From: Aquificota bacterium
GTDB lineage: Bacteria; Aquificota; Aquificia; Aquificales; Aquificaceae
DNA length: 24,212 nucleotides
Reading direction: 5' to 3'
NCBI GenBank assembly: GCA_013153455.1
Contig: JAADEK010000011.1
Span: forward strand, 1-24,212
A program made the translations under genes and the position numbers. Numbering within the stretch: position 1 is the first letter of the stretch; every line of letters starts with the position of its first letter. Below, one piece after another: positions 7,073 through 13,917 of this stretch. Below the pieces are notes generated by a model. It did no database searches. It saw only the letters and a program-made list of their open reading frames with translations, and was not told the DNA's origin.

Positions 7073-7762
7073 ATGCACGTCTTTTACTCCGAAAAGAGGA
7101 GGGGAGATTTTTTAATCCTTGAGGATGAGGAGGTAAGGCACTTTCGTGTGAGGCGTATTCGCAGGGGTGAGCGCTTCGGTGTTATATACGAGGGTGATAT
7201 TTACATCTGCGAGGCTCAGCGCCAAGAGAAGAACGAGGTCGTTTGTAAGATTCTTGAAAAGACGGACTCAAAACCACCTCCGAAGGAGGTAATTTTATAC
7301 CAGTGCGTAACGGTTGAGTTAAAGACTATGGATACAATCGTGAGGCAGGCTACGGAGCTCGGCGTCCTTACGTTCGTTCCCGTAATCTCCGAGCGGAGCT
7401 TCAGGAATAAGGACGCAATCCTCAAGCGGATTCAAAAGTGGGAAAGGCTCGTGAGGGAAGCTATGAAGCAATCAAGGAGGGCTATCCCGATGAGTATTAA
7501 AGAGCCCCTGAAGCTTGAGGAGGTTGAGCCCTCCGCACGGGAGAACATCCTCCTTGACAACTTCCACGAGGGTATAAAGCCCCGTCAGCTTGACCTCTCA
7601 TCGGAGAGCTTTTGCGTCGTCGTGGGTCCCGAGGGGGGTTTTTCCGAGAGGGAGTCAAGGATGTTGAGGGAAAAGGGATTTAAATCCGTTTTGCTTGAGC
7701 CCTACACCCTGAGGAGTGAAACCGCAACCTGCGCGATTTGCTCAATAATAATGAACTGCTAA
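7073..7762 (+). CDS. rsmE: 16S rRNA (uracil-1498-N3)-methyltransferase
   Basis: RsmE is a SPOUT methyltransferase that methylates U1498 in helix 44 of 16S rRNA. The 229-residue protein has an N-terminal PUA-like domain (about 1-65) and the C-terminal knotted SPOUT domain with the diagnostic VVGPEGGFSERE and LRSETATCAI motifs. Other typical strings are QATELGV and KWERLVREAMKQSRR. It starts at ATG 7073 with no Shine-Dalgarno and a -10-like TAAGAT 6 nt upstream, so a leaderless transcript is likely. Its TAA stop overlaps the TAG stop of the convergent coiled-coil gene by 4 bp (CTAA). Confidence 0.95.
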   Translation: MHVFYSEKRRGDFLILEDEEVRHFRVRRIRRGERFGVIYEGDIYICEAQRQEKNEVVCKILEKTDSKPPPKEVILYQCVTVELKTMDTIVRQATELGVLTFVPVISERSFRNKDAILKRIQKWERLVREAMKQSRRAIPMSIKEPLKLEEVEPSARENILLDNFHEGIKPRQLDLSSESFCVVVGPEGGFSERESRMLREKGFKSVLLEPYTLRSETATCAICSIIMNC

Positions 7763-8295
7763 AGTAGCCCATACTTTTTGAGGATAGCCTCAAGCTCTTT
7801 GTCGGTTTTAGCCTTTTCTCGGAGGGCGTTGAGAAGCTTTTTTAACTTTTCGGGTCTAATCTCCTTTTCCATCTCTTCAAAGGTCTCCTCCTTAGCCTTC
7901 CTTATTATCGTCCTTCTGTCCCACCAAGCAAAGGCTATAACGCTCACCGTCAAGGTAGTAAAAATACCCGTTATTATCCACAAAAATGTGTATAGCTGTT
8001 CAAAGCGCCTATCAACCGCCTCAAAGCGGGCGTTCATGTCCTGCCTTAGCTCTTCAATGCGCCTGTTTATGTCTTCAAAGCGCCTATCAACCGCTTCAAA
8101 GCGTTTGTTTATATCCTGCCGTAGTTCCTCAAGCCTTTTGTCTACGGTTTCAAACCTCTTGTCCGTTTGTTCCATAAACGTCTTTAGCGTCGCCTTTATC
8201 TCCGCTATATCCCTCAGGAGCTGTCTCTCTTCCTGAGGACTTAGGGAGAAGCCGACGTTCAGAAGAAGAAGGAAGGCGAGGAGTTTCTTTTTCAT
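7759..8295 (-). CDS. exported coiled-coil protein with C-proximal membrane helix
   Basis: A 178-residue protein with a signal peptide or N-terminal membrane helix (1-18), a long coiled coil (about 20-105), a second membrane helix (about 106-128, ending in AWWDRR) and a charged helical tail. The coiled coil contains an exact RFEAVDRRFE repeat 25 residues apart; the matching 21-bp DNA repeats lie at 7999-8019 and 8074-8094. It resembles the widespread uncharacterised small coiled-coil proteins of Aquificales and cannot be given a function. ATG 8295 is preferred over a TTG one codon upstream. No Shine-Dalgarno is visible, and TATATT lies about 8 nt upstream, so it may have its own promoter although only 20 bp separate it from the regulator gene. 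Confidence 0.75.
   Translation of the reverse strand: MKKKLLAFLLLLNVGFSLSPQEERQLLRDIAEIKATLKTFMEQTDKRFETVDKRLEELRQDINKRFEAVDRRFEDINRRIEELRQDMNARFEAVDRRFEQLYTFLWIITGIFTTLTVSVIAFAWWDRRTIIRKAKEETFEEMEKEIRPEKLKKLLNALREKAKTDKELEAILKKYGLL
7999..8094. repeat. 21-bp direct repeats encoding the coiled-coil unit
   Basis: The same 21-mer, starting TTCAAAGCGCCTATC, occurs at 7999-8019 and 8074-8094, a 75-bp period equal to 25 codons. The repeats encode the RFEAVDRR unit and explain the internal duplication of the coiled-coil protein. Confidence 0.85.
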
Positions 8296-8315
8296 CAAAT
8301 ACTAATATATAACCT

Positions 8316-9644
8316 TCAGGCTTCCGCTTTTATGCCGTAGCTTTTTAGCTTTCTGTAGAGGTTTGAGAGGTCTATACCGAGCTCTTTTGCGGTTTTCTTG
8401 AGGTCGTAGTTGTTCTCCTTTAGTTTTTGTTCTATGAAGAGCTTCTCAAACTCCCTCTTTGCCTTCTTTAGCTCCTTTATCTCAAGGAGGTAAGAGAGGT
8501 CCCTGTAGCTCCCGCTCCCATACCCCAGAGCTTGGGGTGTTATCTTCCCCCCCTCGCAGAGTATAACAGCCCTCTCTATGAGGTTCTTAAGCTCACGGAC
8601 GTTCCCCTTCCACGGTCTTGAGAGGAGGTATTCCTTTGCGTCCTCCGAAAGCTCACAGCACTCCTTCTTATACTCCGAGCAAAAGCGCTTTAGGAAGTGC
8701 TCCGCGAGGAGCAAAACGTCCGTTCCCCTCTCACGGAGGGGAGGAAGCTCTATAGATATAACCGAAAGCCTCCAAAACAGGTCTTCCCTGAACTTTCCTT
8801 CCCTTACGAGCTTCTCAAGGTCTTTGTTCGTCGCGCTTATGACGCGCGCGTCAACCTCTATAGTCTGCGTTCCCCCGAGGCGCGTAAAGCTCCCGCTCTC
8901 AAGAACCCTCAGGAGTTTTGGCTGAACGCGCGGGTCAAGCTCCCCCACCTCGTCCAAAAAGAGCGTCCCCCCGTCCGCGAGCTCAAGCTTTCCCTTCTTT
9001 CGGGACAGCGCTCCGGTGAAGGCTCCCTTTTCGTGCCCGAAAAGCTCGCTCTCCGCAAGCTCCGCGGGTATCGTCGCGCAATTGAGGTCAACAAAATTTC
9101 CCTTCCTACCCGAGTGCTTGTGTATAAGACGGGCTACTATCTCTTTGCCCGTCCCGCTCTCTCCCGTTATCAAAACGGGAGCCTTACTCTTTGCTATCTT
9201 CGGAATCAACCTCTTTATCTCAAGGATTTTGGGATGCTCACCTATAAACTCAATCTCCTCCTCTATCCTCCTTGACTCCTCGTATGCCTCAAAGGCGTGC
9301 CTTACCGTGAGGAGGAACCTCTCAAGGGAAAAGGGCTTTTCAAGAAACTCGTATGCCCCCTTCTTTATAGCCTTTACCGCTGTTTGCGTGTTCCCGTGCC
9401 CCGTGATGACGATGATTACGCTGTCGGGTGAAACCTCCTTTATGACGTCTATAAAGTCAACCCCGTCACCGTCGGGCATCCATACGTCAAGAACGACGAC
9501 GGGAAAAAAGACACGCTTTAGCTTCTCAAGAGCCTCCCTCAGGGTTTTCGCGCCCTCGGGCTTGAACCCCTCGTCCTCCAATATACCCGAAAGGGAGCTT
9601 ACGATACTTTCCTCATCGTCAACGATGAGAACCCTGTTACTCAT
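8316..9644 (-). CDS. ntrC4: sigma-54-dependent response regulator, NtrC4-like
   Basis: A 442-residue three-domain NtrC-family activator. The receiver domain (1-120) has the acidic pair D9-D10, phospho-acceptor D53 (VVLDVWMPDGDG), T81 and K103. The AAA+ domain (about 135-375) has Walker A GESGTGKE (161-168), the sigma-54-contacting GAFTGA loop (207-212) and Walker B LFLDEVGE (228-235). The C-terminal Fis-type helix-turn-helix spans about 395-440 (LKKTAKELGIDLSNLYRKL). From memory it closely resembles the structurally studied NtrC4 of Aquifex aeolicus. ATG 9644 overlaps the folK stop by 4 bp (ATGA); a TTG 18 bp upstream is less likely because it would extend beyond the receiver domain. No cognate histidine kinase is in the window. 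Confidence 0.93.
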   Translation of the reverse strand: MSNRVLIVDDEESIVSSLSGILEDEGFKPEGAKTLREALEKLKRVFFPVVVLDVWMPDGDGVDFIDVIKEVSPDSVIIVITGHGNTQTAVKAIKKGAYEFLEKPFSLERFLLTVRHAFEAYEESRRIEEEIEFIGEHPKILEIKRLIPKIAKSKAPVLITGESGTGKEIVARLIHKHSGRKGNFVDLNCATIPAELAESELFGHEKGAFTGALSRKKGKLELADGGTLFLDEVGELDPRVQPKLLRVLESGSFTRLGGTQTIEVDARVISATNKDLEKLVREGKFREDLFWRLSVISIELPPLRERGTDVLLLAEHFLKRFCSEYKKECCELSEDAKEYLLSRPWKGNVRELKNLIERAVILCEGGKITPQALGYGSGSYRDLSYLLEIKELKKAKREFEKLFIEQKLKENNYDLKKTAKELGIDLSNLYRKLKSYGIKAEA

Positions 9645-10120
9645 ACTTTTAAAATACAGCAAAAGGGTTTTAGTTTATTCTCCACACGAAACGAAGACAA
9701 AGGTCTTTTAAAAAGAGGATGAACCCCTTCGGGGTTGATTTCCAAAAGGGGGTATAAGAAAAAGTCCCTCTCGTGGAGAAAGGGGTGGGGAACCTCAAGG
9801 AGTTTCGTTTTCAGAACCCTGTCCTCCGCGAGGAGGATGTCTATGTCTATCTCCCTCGGAGCCCATCTCCCGCGCTCCCTTCTCCCGAGCTTCCGCTCTA
9901 TCCCTTTGAGACGGAGCAGAAGGAGGTGGAGAGGAACGCGCGTCTCAAGTAAAAGAACGAGGTTCAAAAAGCGGGGCTGAGCCTTTACACCCCAAGGCTC
10001 GCTCTCGTAGACGCAAGAAAGCCTCTTTACTTCCCCGAGGTTCTTTATCTCGTCTATAGCCCTGAGGATGTAGTTTATGCGCTCGCCTACGTTTGAACCG
10101 AGCCCGAGGTATACCTTCAA
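9641..10120 (-). CDS. folK: 2-amino-4-hydroxy-6-hydroxymethyldihydropteridine pyrophosphokinase
   Basis: FolK transfers pyrophosphate from ATP to 6-hydroxymethyl-7,8-dihydropterin in folate synthesis. The 159-residue protein shows YLGLGSNVG at the start, the NLVLLLET strand, and the signature GRRERGRWAPREIDIDIL, all diagnostic. The start is TTG at 10120: an in-frame TAA lies two codons upstream, and the fold starts at the following Lys-Val-Tyr. No Shine-Dalgarno is present; two overlapping TATAAT boxes (10123-10133, minus strand) lie directly upstream, one 7 nt and one 2 nt from the TTG. The stop forms ATGA with the regulator start. Confidence 0.95.
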   Translation of the reverse strand: MKVYLGLGSNVGERINYILRAIDEIKNLGEVKRLSCVYESEPWGVKAQPRFLNLVLLLETRVPLHLLLLRLKGIERKLGRRERGRWAPREIDIDILLAEDRVLKTKLLEVPHPFLHERDFFLYPLLEINPEGVHPLFKRPLSSFRVENKLKPFCCILKV

Positions 10121-10122
10121 CG

Positions 10123-10135
10123 ATTATATTATACT
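10123..10135. promoter_or_regulatory. divergent -10 cluster between folK and the flavoprotein gene
   Basis: The minus strand carries two TATAAT boxes sharing one T (10128-10133 and 10123-10128) before folK. The plus strand carries TATACT (10130-10135) ending 11 nt before the ATG at 10147. The start codons are 26 bp apart, so the two polymerases must compete for the same DNA. No good -35 was found. Confidence 0.5.
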
Positions 10136-10146
10136 TAACTCTTATC

Positions 10147-11295
10147 ATGGATTTACCGAAGCTCAGGATAGGGAAGGTTGAGGTAGACATACCGATTATA
10201 CAGGGCGGGATGGGTGTGGGTCTTTCGTGGGAGAGGCTCGCGGGAAGCGTAGCGAGGGAGGGGGCGATAGGCGTCGTCTCCGCGGTGGGAACCGGCTACA
10301 GGCACCCGCATCTGGTGAAGCGCGATAAGCTCGGAAGACCGATAGGTTCAGTAAACACACACCACCCCGAAGCCCTCAAGAAGATAATACGCGACGCAAA
10401 AGAAATATCGGGCGGTCGCGGTGCCATAGGCGTTAACATACTATCCGCTATAACCGATTACGGGAGGGTGGCGAGGGACGCGGCGGAAGCGGGAGCGGAC
10501 CTTATAATCTCCGGCGCGGGTCTTCCGCTTAAGCTTCCCGAATACGTTGAGGGATACGACATAGCTCTCGTTCCCATAGTTTCCTCCGCCCGCGCCCTTT
10601 CTGTCATATGCAGGACGTGGAAAAAGCGCTACGGACGCCTCCCCGACGCGGTCATCCTTGAGGGTCCCCTTTCGGGAGGACACCAAGGCTTTAAATACGA
10701 GGACTGTTTTAAGCCCGAAAACAGACTTGAGAACCTCCTTCCCTCCGTCCTTGAGGAGGCAAAGAGGTGGGGAGACATACCCGTTATAGTCGCGGGAGGG
10801 GTGTGGAGCTACGGGGATATACTTAAGTTCCTCAACATGGGGGCGAGCGGTGTCCAGATGGCTACGCGCTTCATAGCTACCGAGGAGTGCGACGCCCCTC
10901 AAATCTACAAGGAGCTCGTGACGAGTATAAACGAGGAGGATATAATCCTCTTTAAGTCCCCCGTCGGCTACCCGCTTCGCGTGATTAGGACGCCCTTTAT
11001 TGAGAGGCTCCTTTCGGGTCAAAACGGGTGGATGGGTTGCGTCTCAAACTGTATAGTCCCGTGCAACAAGGGAGAGGAAGCGAAAAAGGTGGGCTTTTGT
11101 ATAGCGGACAGGCTCGGGCTTGCTTGGCTCGGGGACTACGAGGAGGGGATATTCATAAGCGGGGCAAACGGGCACTGGCTCAAGTATCAGGGGGTGATAC
11201 CGGTTCGTGAGCTTCTTCAAATACTTACAGGAAAAAAGGAAGACCCCACCCTGCGGAAGATAGAGGAGGAGCTCAGCGCGAGAGCTTCTTCTTGA
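10147..11295 (+). CDS. nitronate monooxygenase-family FMN oxidoreductase
   Basis: A 382-residue TIM-barrel flavoprotein of the nitronate monooxygenase / FabK-like family (COG2070). FMN-site motifs are IIQGGMGVG (17-25), GPLSGGHQG with H179 (the position of the NMO catalytic base) and VIVAGGVW (214-220). The C-terminal part has four cysteines at 298, 302, 306 and 318 (GCVSNCIVPC and GFCIADRL), which could form a metal or Fe-S site. The substrate is not readable: it could be an enoyl-ACP reductase-like, nitronate-oxidising or other enzyme. ATG 10147 is preferred over an upstream TTG at 10093 because it gives the normal family N-terminus. Its 3' end overlaps the convergent Nudix gene by 23 bp. 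Confidence 0.85.
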   Translation: MDLPKLRIGKVEVDIPIIQGGMGVGLSWERLAGSVAREGAIGVVSAVGTGYRHPHLVKRDKLGRPIGSVNTHHPEALKKIIRDAKEISGGRGAIGVNILSAITDYGRVARDAAEAGADLIISGAGLPLKLPEYVEGYDIALVPIVSSARALSVICRTWKKRYGRLPDAVILEGPLSGGHQGFKYEDCFKPENRLENLLPSVLEEAKRWGDIPVIVAGGVWSYGDILKFLNMGASGVQMATRFIATEECDAPQIYKELVTSINEEDIILFKSPVGYPLRVIRTPFIERLLSGQNGWMGCVSNCIVPCNKGEEAKKVGFCIADRLGLAWLGDYEEGIFISGANGHWLKYQGVIPVRELLQILTGKKEDPTLRKIEEELSARASS

Positions 11296-11677
11296 GCTCA
11301 AGAGCTTTCCTGAATATCTCCCTGTCTCCCTTATACTTCAGTAGCTTTTTCGCCTCCTCAACGGGAAAGAACTTCGCGTCCTGAACCTCCCAAGAGGGCT
11401 TAGGCTCACCCGAGACGTATCTCATCAGGTAAAACCGAACCGTCTTGAACACCTTGTCGTCCTTTGCCCTATACCAGTATTGTATGTCCCCGACGTAGTC
11501 AAGTATCTCACCCCTTACGCCCGTTTCCTCAAAAACTTCACGCACAGCGGTCTGCTCGGGCTTTTCCCCTTCCTCAACGAGCCCCTTAGGAAAGCTCCAA
11601 ACACCCGAAGGGTTCTTTATGAGAAGAACCTCATCGTCCTTAAAAAGGACGCCCCCCGCGGAGAACTCCCTCCTCAT
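11273..11677 (-). CDS. Nudix hydrolase
   Basis: A 134-residue Nudix hydrolase. A perfect Nudix box runs from G32 to V54 (G-x5-E38-x7-REVFEETGV), preceded by the usual WSFPKGLVEEGE. The size and the pre-box sequence resemble Ap4A/ADP-sugar-type MutT relatives; Aquifex has a diadenosine polyphosphate hydrolase of this size, but the substrate is not certain. The ATG overlaps the stop of the Skp gene (ATGA), so it is the last gene of the long minus-strand run beginning with the citryl-CoA lyase gene. It overlaps the convergent flavoprotein gene by 23 bp. Confidence 0.9.
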   Translation of the reverse strand: MRREFSAGGVLFKDDEVLLIKNPSGVWSFPKGLVEEGEKPEQTAVREVFEETGVRGEILDYVGDIQYWYRAKDDKVFKTVRFYLMRYVSGEPKPSWEVQDAKFFPVEEAKKLLKYKGDREIFRKALELKKKLSR

Positions 11678-12150
11678 TTGTCAAGCTCTTTCAGAACCTC
11701 GTCGGTTATGTCAACCGACTTGTCAACGTATAGCATTGCGTTGCAATCAAAGACCGCCTTCAGTTTTTTCGCCTTCGCCTTTTTCTCAACGATGCTGATT
11801 ACCTTGTCAAAGACCATCTTCTCAAGCTCCGCTTTCTTCCTCGCGAGCTTCGTTTGAGCTTCCACCTGCAGTTTCCTGAGCTCTTCCTCAAGCTTCTCAA
11901 GCTCTTTTATCCTCTTTTGTTTTGCGCTCTCGGAGAGCGCCTTGCTCTCAAGCGACTTCCTTATCTCCTCCATCCTCTTTTGTTTCCTGTTTATGAGCTT
12001 TTGGTAGCGCTCAAGCTCGCGCTTTAGCTCCATTTGAGCCTTTGCTATGAACTTTGACTCCCTCACTACCTTACCGGTGTCAACGCACGCAAAATCAAGC
12101 CCGAACGAAAGAGCGCCGAGTATTAGGAGCGCGAGTATAAACTTCTTCAT
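11674..12150 (-). CDS. Skp/OmpH-family periplasmic chaperone-like protein
   Basis: A 158-residue protein with a signal peptide (about 1-17), a short Skp-like start after cleavage (FACVDTGKVV), a long charged coiled coil (about 35-120) and a C-terminal beta segment (AVFDCNAMLYVDKSVDIT). This is the OmpH/Skp layout: a trimeric periplasmic chaperone that holds unfolded outer-membrane proteins. Two cysteines (about 22 and 135) are unusual for Skp and could pair. AGGAGGG lies 4 nt before the ATG. It follows the DUF420 gene by 12 bp. Confidence 0.85.
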   Translation of the reverse strand: MKKFILALLILGALSFGLDFACVDTGKVVRESKFIAKAQMELKRELERYQKLINRKQKRMEEIRKSLESKALSESAKQKRIKELEKLEEELRKLQVEAQTKLARKKAELEKMVFDKVISIVEKKAKAKKLKAVFDCNAMLYVDKSVDITDEVLKELDK

Positions 12151-12162
12151 AACACCCTCCTT

Positions 12163-12561
12163 TTAATGTAAGAAAAAGTATATCATCCACCCGGTGAGCG
12201 CGACATACAACCAAACGAACGCTGTAATACGCGCTATCTTCTTGTGCTTATCGTAGTTTCCCCTGAGAGCCAGATACAGCGTATACGCGACGAGGGGGAA
12301 GTTCACAACCGAAAGAACCGTATGAGACCACAGGACGAAAAGGTAAAGCGTCCTGTGCTCACCCGTATACTGCCTCGGGGGGTATAGGCTTGATTTGATG
12401 AGGTATAGGACGACGAAAACAAGGGCGAAAAAGGACGCCCCGAGCATAGCCCTTTTGTGTAGCTCCTTCTTTTTGAGCTTTATAAACACAAGACCGAGGA
12501 TAACGAGTATACCGCTCAAACCTATGCTGAGCGCTCCGAGGAGTGTGAGGATTTCCCTCAT
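12163..12561 (-). CDS. DUF420 membrane protein (YozB/CtaM-like)
   Basis: A 132-residue, four-helix membrane protein of the DUF420 family. Conserved strings are KKELHKRAML, a central LYLIKSSLYP, a THxxL-like WSHTVLSV and the C-terminal HKKIARITAFVWLYVALTG (shown in part). DUF420 proteins lie next to heme A/O synthesis and oxidase genes in Bacillus and Staphylococcus, where CtaM is needed for active heme-A-type oxidases; histidines in the second and third helices suggest heme or metal binding. The ATG is 4 nt after the stop of the 38-residue peptide and has no Shine-Dalgarno, so translational coupling is likely. Confidence 0.88.
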   Translation of the reverse strand: MREILTLLGALSIGLSGILVILGLVFIKLKKKELHKRAMLGASFFALVFVVLYLIKSSLYPPRQYTGEHRTLYLFVLWSHTVLSVVNFPLVAYTLYLALRGNYDKHKKIARITAFVWLYVALTGWMIYFFLH

Positions 12562-12565
12562 GACG

Positions 12566-12682
12566 CTATTTTAGTAGAAAAACGCCCACAAACACGACGA
12601 TATACGTCAGCAAAGCCAAAAGCGCGAGCAAAAGCCCGAGAACCGCGTTAAACCTCTTTTGTCTTTCCTCTCTCCTTCTCAT
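12566..12682 (-). CDS. 38-residue single-membrane-helix peptide in the oxidase cluster
   Basis: Found by reading the gap between the oxidase-like gene and DUF420. The ORF runs from ATG 12682 to TAG 12566 and encodes a basic N-terminus (MRRREERQKRFN) followed by one hydrophobic helix (about 13-37) of Leu, Ala, Val and Phe. GGTGG lies 6 nt upstream. It overlaps the end of the oxidase-like gene by 35 bp and stops 4 nt before DUF420. B-type (ba3) oxidases have a single-helix subunit IIa of about 34 residues; this peptide has the size and position of such a subunit, though homology cannot be shown by eye. Confidence 0.65.
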   Translation of the reverse strand: MRRREERQKRFNAVLGLLLALLALLTYIVVFVGVFLLK

Positions 12683-13916
12683 GAGCTCCCACCAAGACGA
12701 CCCTCAAGACCCACAAAACGAAGGAAGCCCCGCCGAGAACCGAGAGGATTGAACCCGCACCCATCAGGAGCATAAACAAAAAGACCTTAAAGTCCTGTAT
12801 GTAGTCCGTTCCCGGTGTTTTCCTCGGCGCGCCGAAGAGACCAGCCCAGAAGAGACCCGCGCTGAACATAAGCATACCGAGCCCGTAGACGAAGGGTATG
12901 AGCTTTACCAACCTTGAAACCTCACCGATTAGGGAAAACTCCTTTAAAAATCGCAAGGTCAAAGCCATAAGACCGACGAGTATACTCGCTATGACGGTGT
13001 GGTAGTGGGCGGGTATGCGCGTGTCCGTTCCCGCTATCGTGTAGCCCATGAGCGCACCGAGGAAGTATATAAGAACCGACAAAACGGAGACCTTAGCGAA
13101 GTAATGCCTCTCGCGGAGCGCTTCCCTGAGGACTAAAAGCCCGTAGGCAATCGTCGGTATACCTATACCGACCGCGTATCCGAGCTTGGTCAACAAGAGT
13201 CCGAGCTCGGAGAGAGGCTCAAGGAAGAGCTGAGCTACGAAAAGAAGGAAAGGGAAAAGGACTAAAAGAGCGTTGGCGGGGAGTATGCTCCTTACCTCCT
13301 TCTGAAGGAGGAGGAGCCAAACGCTTATGAGCAGACCCGCGTTCACAAACTGGTGTATGTGCCCCGGGAACCAAAAGAGGGACTCAAAGTAGAGGTGAGG
13401 CGTCGGCTCCTTTTGAGTCGTAAAGAGGGAAAGAAGGAGGGAAAGGGGGAAAAGAAGTGAGTTTATAACCGTCGTTGAGAGAACGGAAAAAAGGGCGTCC
13501 TTTCCGAGGAAAGCGGGCAAAGCCTTCGGCGCAAAGTAAAGGGCGTTTAGGAAAACCGAAAGGAAAAAGAGGGATATACCCGAGAAAAAGAGGGGGTGAA
13601 CTATCGTAGGGACGTAGTTGTTCCAAAGCGCTTCCCCGAGACCGAGAGCGGAGGAAAGCGCAACCAAAAGAAAACCGAGCGCACCTACCCAAAAAAGGAG
13701 TCTGTTCTCCCGCCCTTTAAATACGCGATGCCACAGGAAAACGAGAAATGAATAAAGACCAACTATCAGGGCGGTGTCAACGTGTCCCACGAGCGCGTGG
13801 TAAAAGTATCGCGGAGGGAATAGCTCGGACAAAAAGGGTGTCCTCGCAACCGCGACGAGGAGCGCAAAAAGACCCCCTACGGAGATTGAAGCTATAAACA
13901 GGTAAAACCAAAGCAT
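12648..13916 (-). CDS. heme-copper oxidase subunit I-like protein without the CuB histidine pair
   Basis: A 422-residue, roughly 12-helix membrane protein with B-type (ba3-like) subunit I signatures. H40/H45 lie in helix II (FYHALVGHVDTALI), H186/H188 in helix VI (LFWFPGHIHQF), and H304/H306 in helix X (RIPAHYHTVIAS), the place of the two heme-ligand histidines. The helix VII HH pair that completes CuB is absent: the region about 215-265 contains no histidine. The position of the helix VI cross-linked Tyr is Phe190. It is also shorter than real oxidases (over 500). It may bind two hemes but not a normal CuB, so an oxidase activity is doubtful. Its ATG lies 1 nt after the ctaB stop. No CuA subunit II gene is in the window. 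Confidence 0.8.
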   Translation of the reverse strand: MLWFYLFIASISVGGLFALLVAVARTPFLSELFPPRYFYHALVGHVDTALIVGLYSFLVFLWHRVFKGRENRLLFWVGALGFLLVALSSALGLGEALWNNYVPTIVHPLFFSGISLFFLSVFLNALYFAPKALPAFLGKDALFSVLSTTVINSLLFPLSLLLSLFTTQKEPTPHLYFESLFWFPGHIHQFVNAGLLISVWLLLLQKEVRSILPANALLVLFPFLLFVAQLFLEPLSELGLLLTKLGYAVGIGIPTIAYGLLVLREALRERHYFAKVSVLSVLIYFLGALMGYTIAGTDTRIPAHYHTVIASILVGLMALTLRFLKEFSLIGEVSRLVKLIPFVYGLGMLMFSAGLFWAGLFGAPRKTPGTDYIQDFKVFLFMLLMGAGSILSVLGGASFVLWVLRVVLVGAHEKERGKTKEV

Positions 13917-13917
13917 C

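Noticed and set aside
7778-8236. 152-residue plus-strand ORF across the coiled-coil gene
   Set aside because: It is the antisense shadow of a repetitive coiled-coil gene; Ser/Leu-rich repeats mirror the Arg/Glu codons.
8697-9711. Long plus-strand ORFs (192 and 231 residues) opposite the NtrC4-like gene
   Set aside because: The minus strand encodes all conserved NtrC motifs in order; the plus-strand frames show no domain and are low-complexity shadows.
9722-9736. 6-bp hairpin AACCCC/GGGGTT in folK
   Set aside because: Same Pro-Glu-Gly codon effect as in tlpA, with no T-tract directly after the stem.
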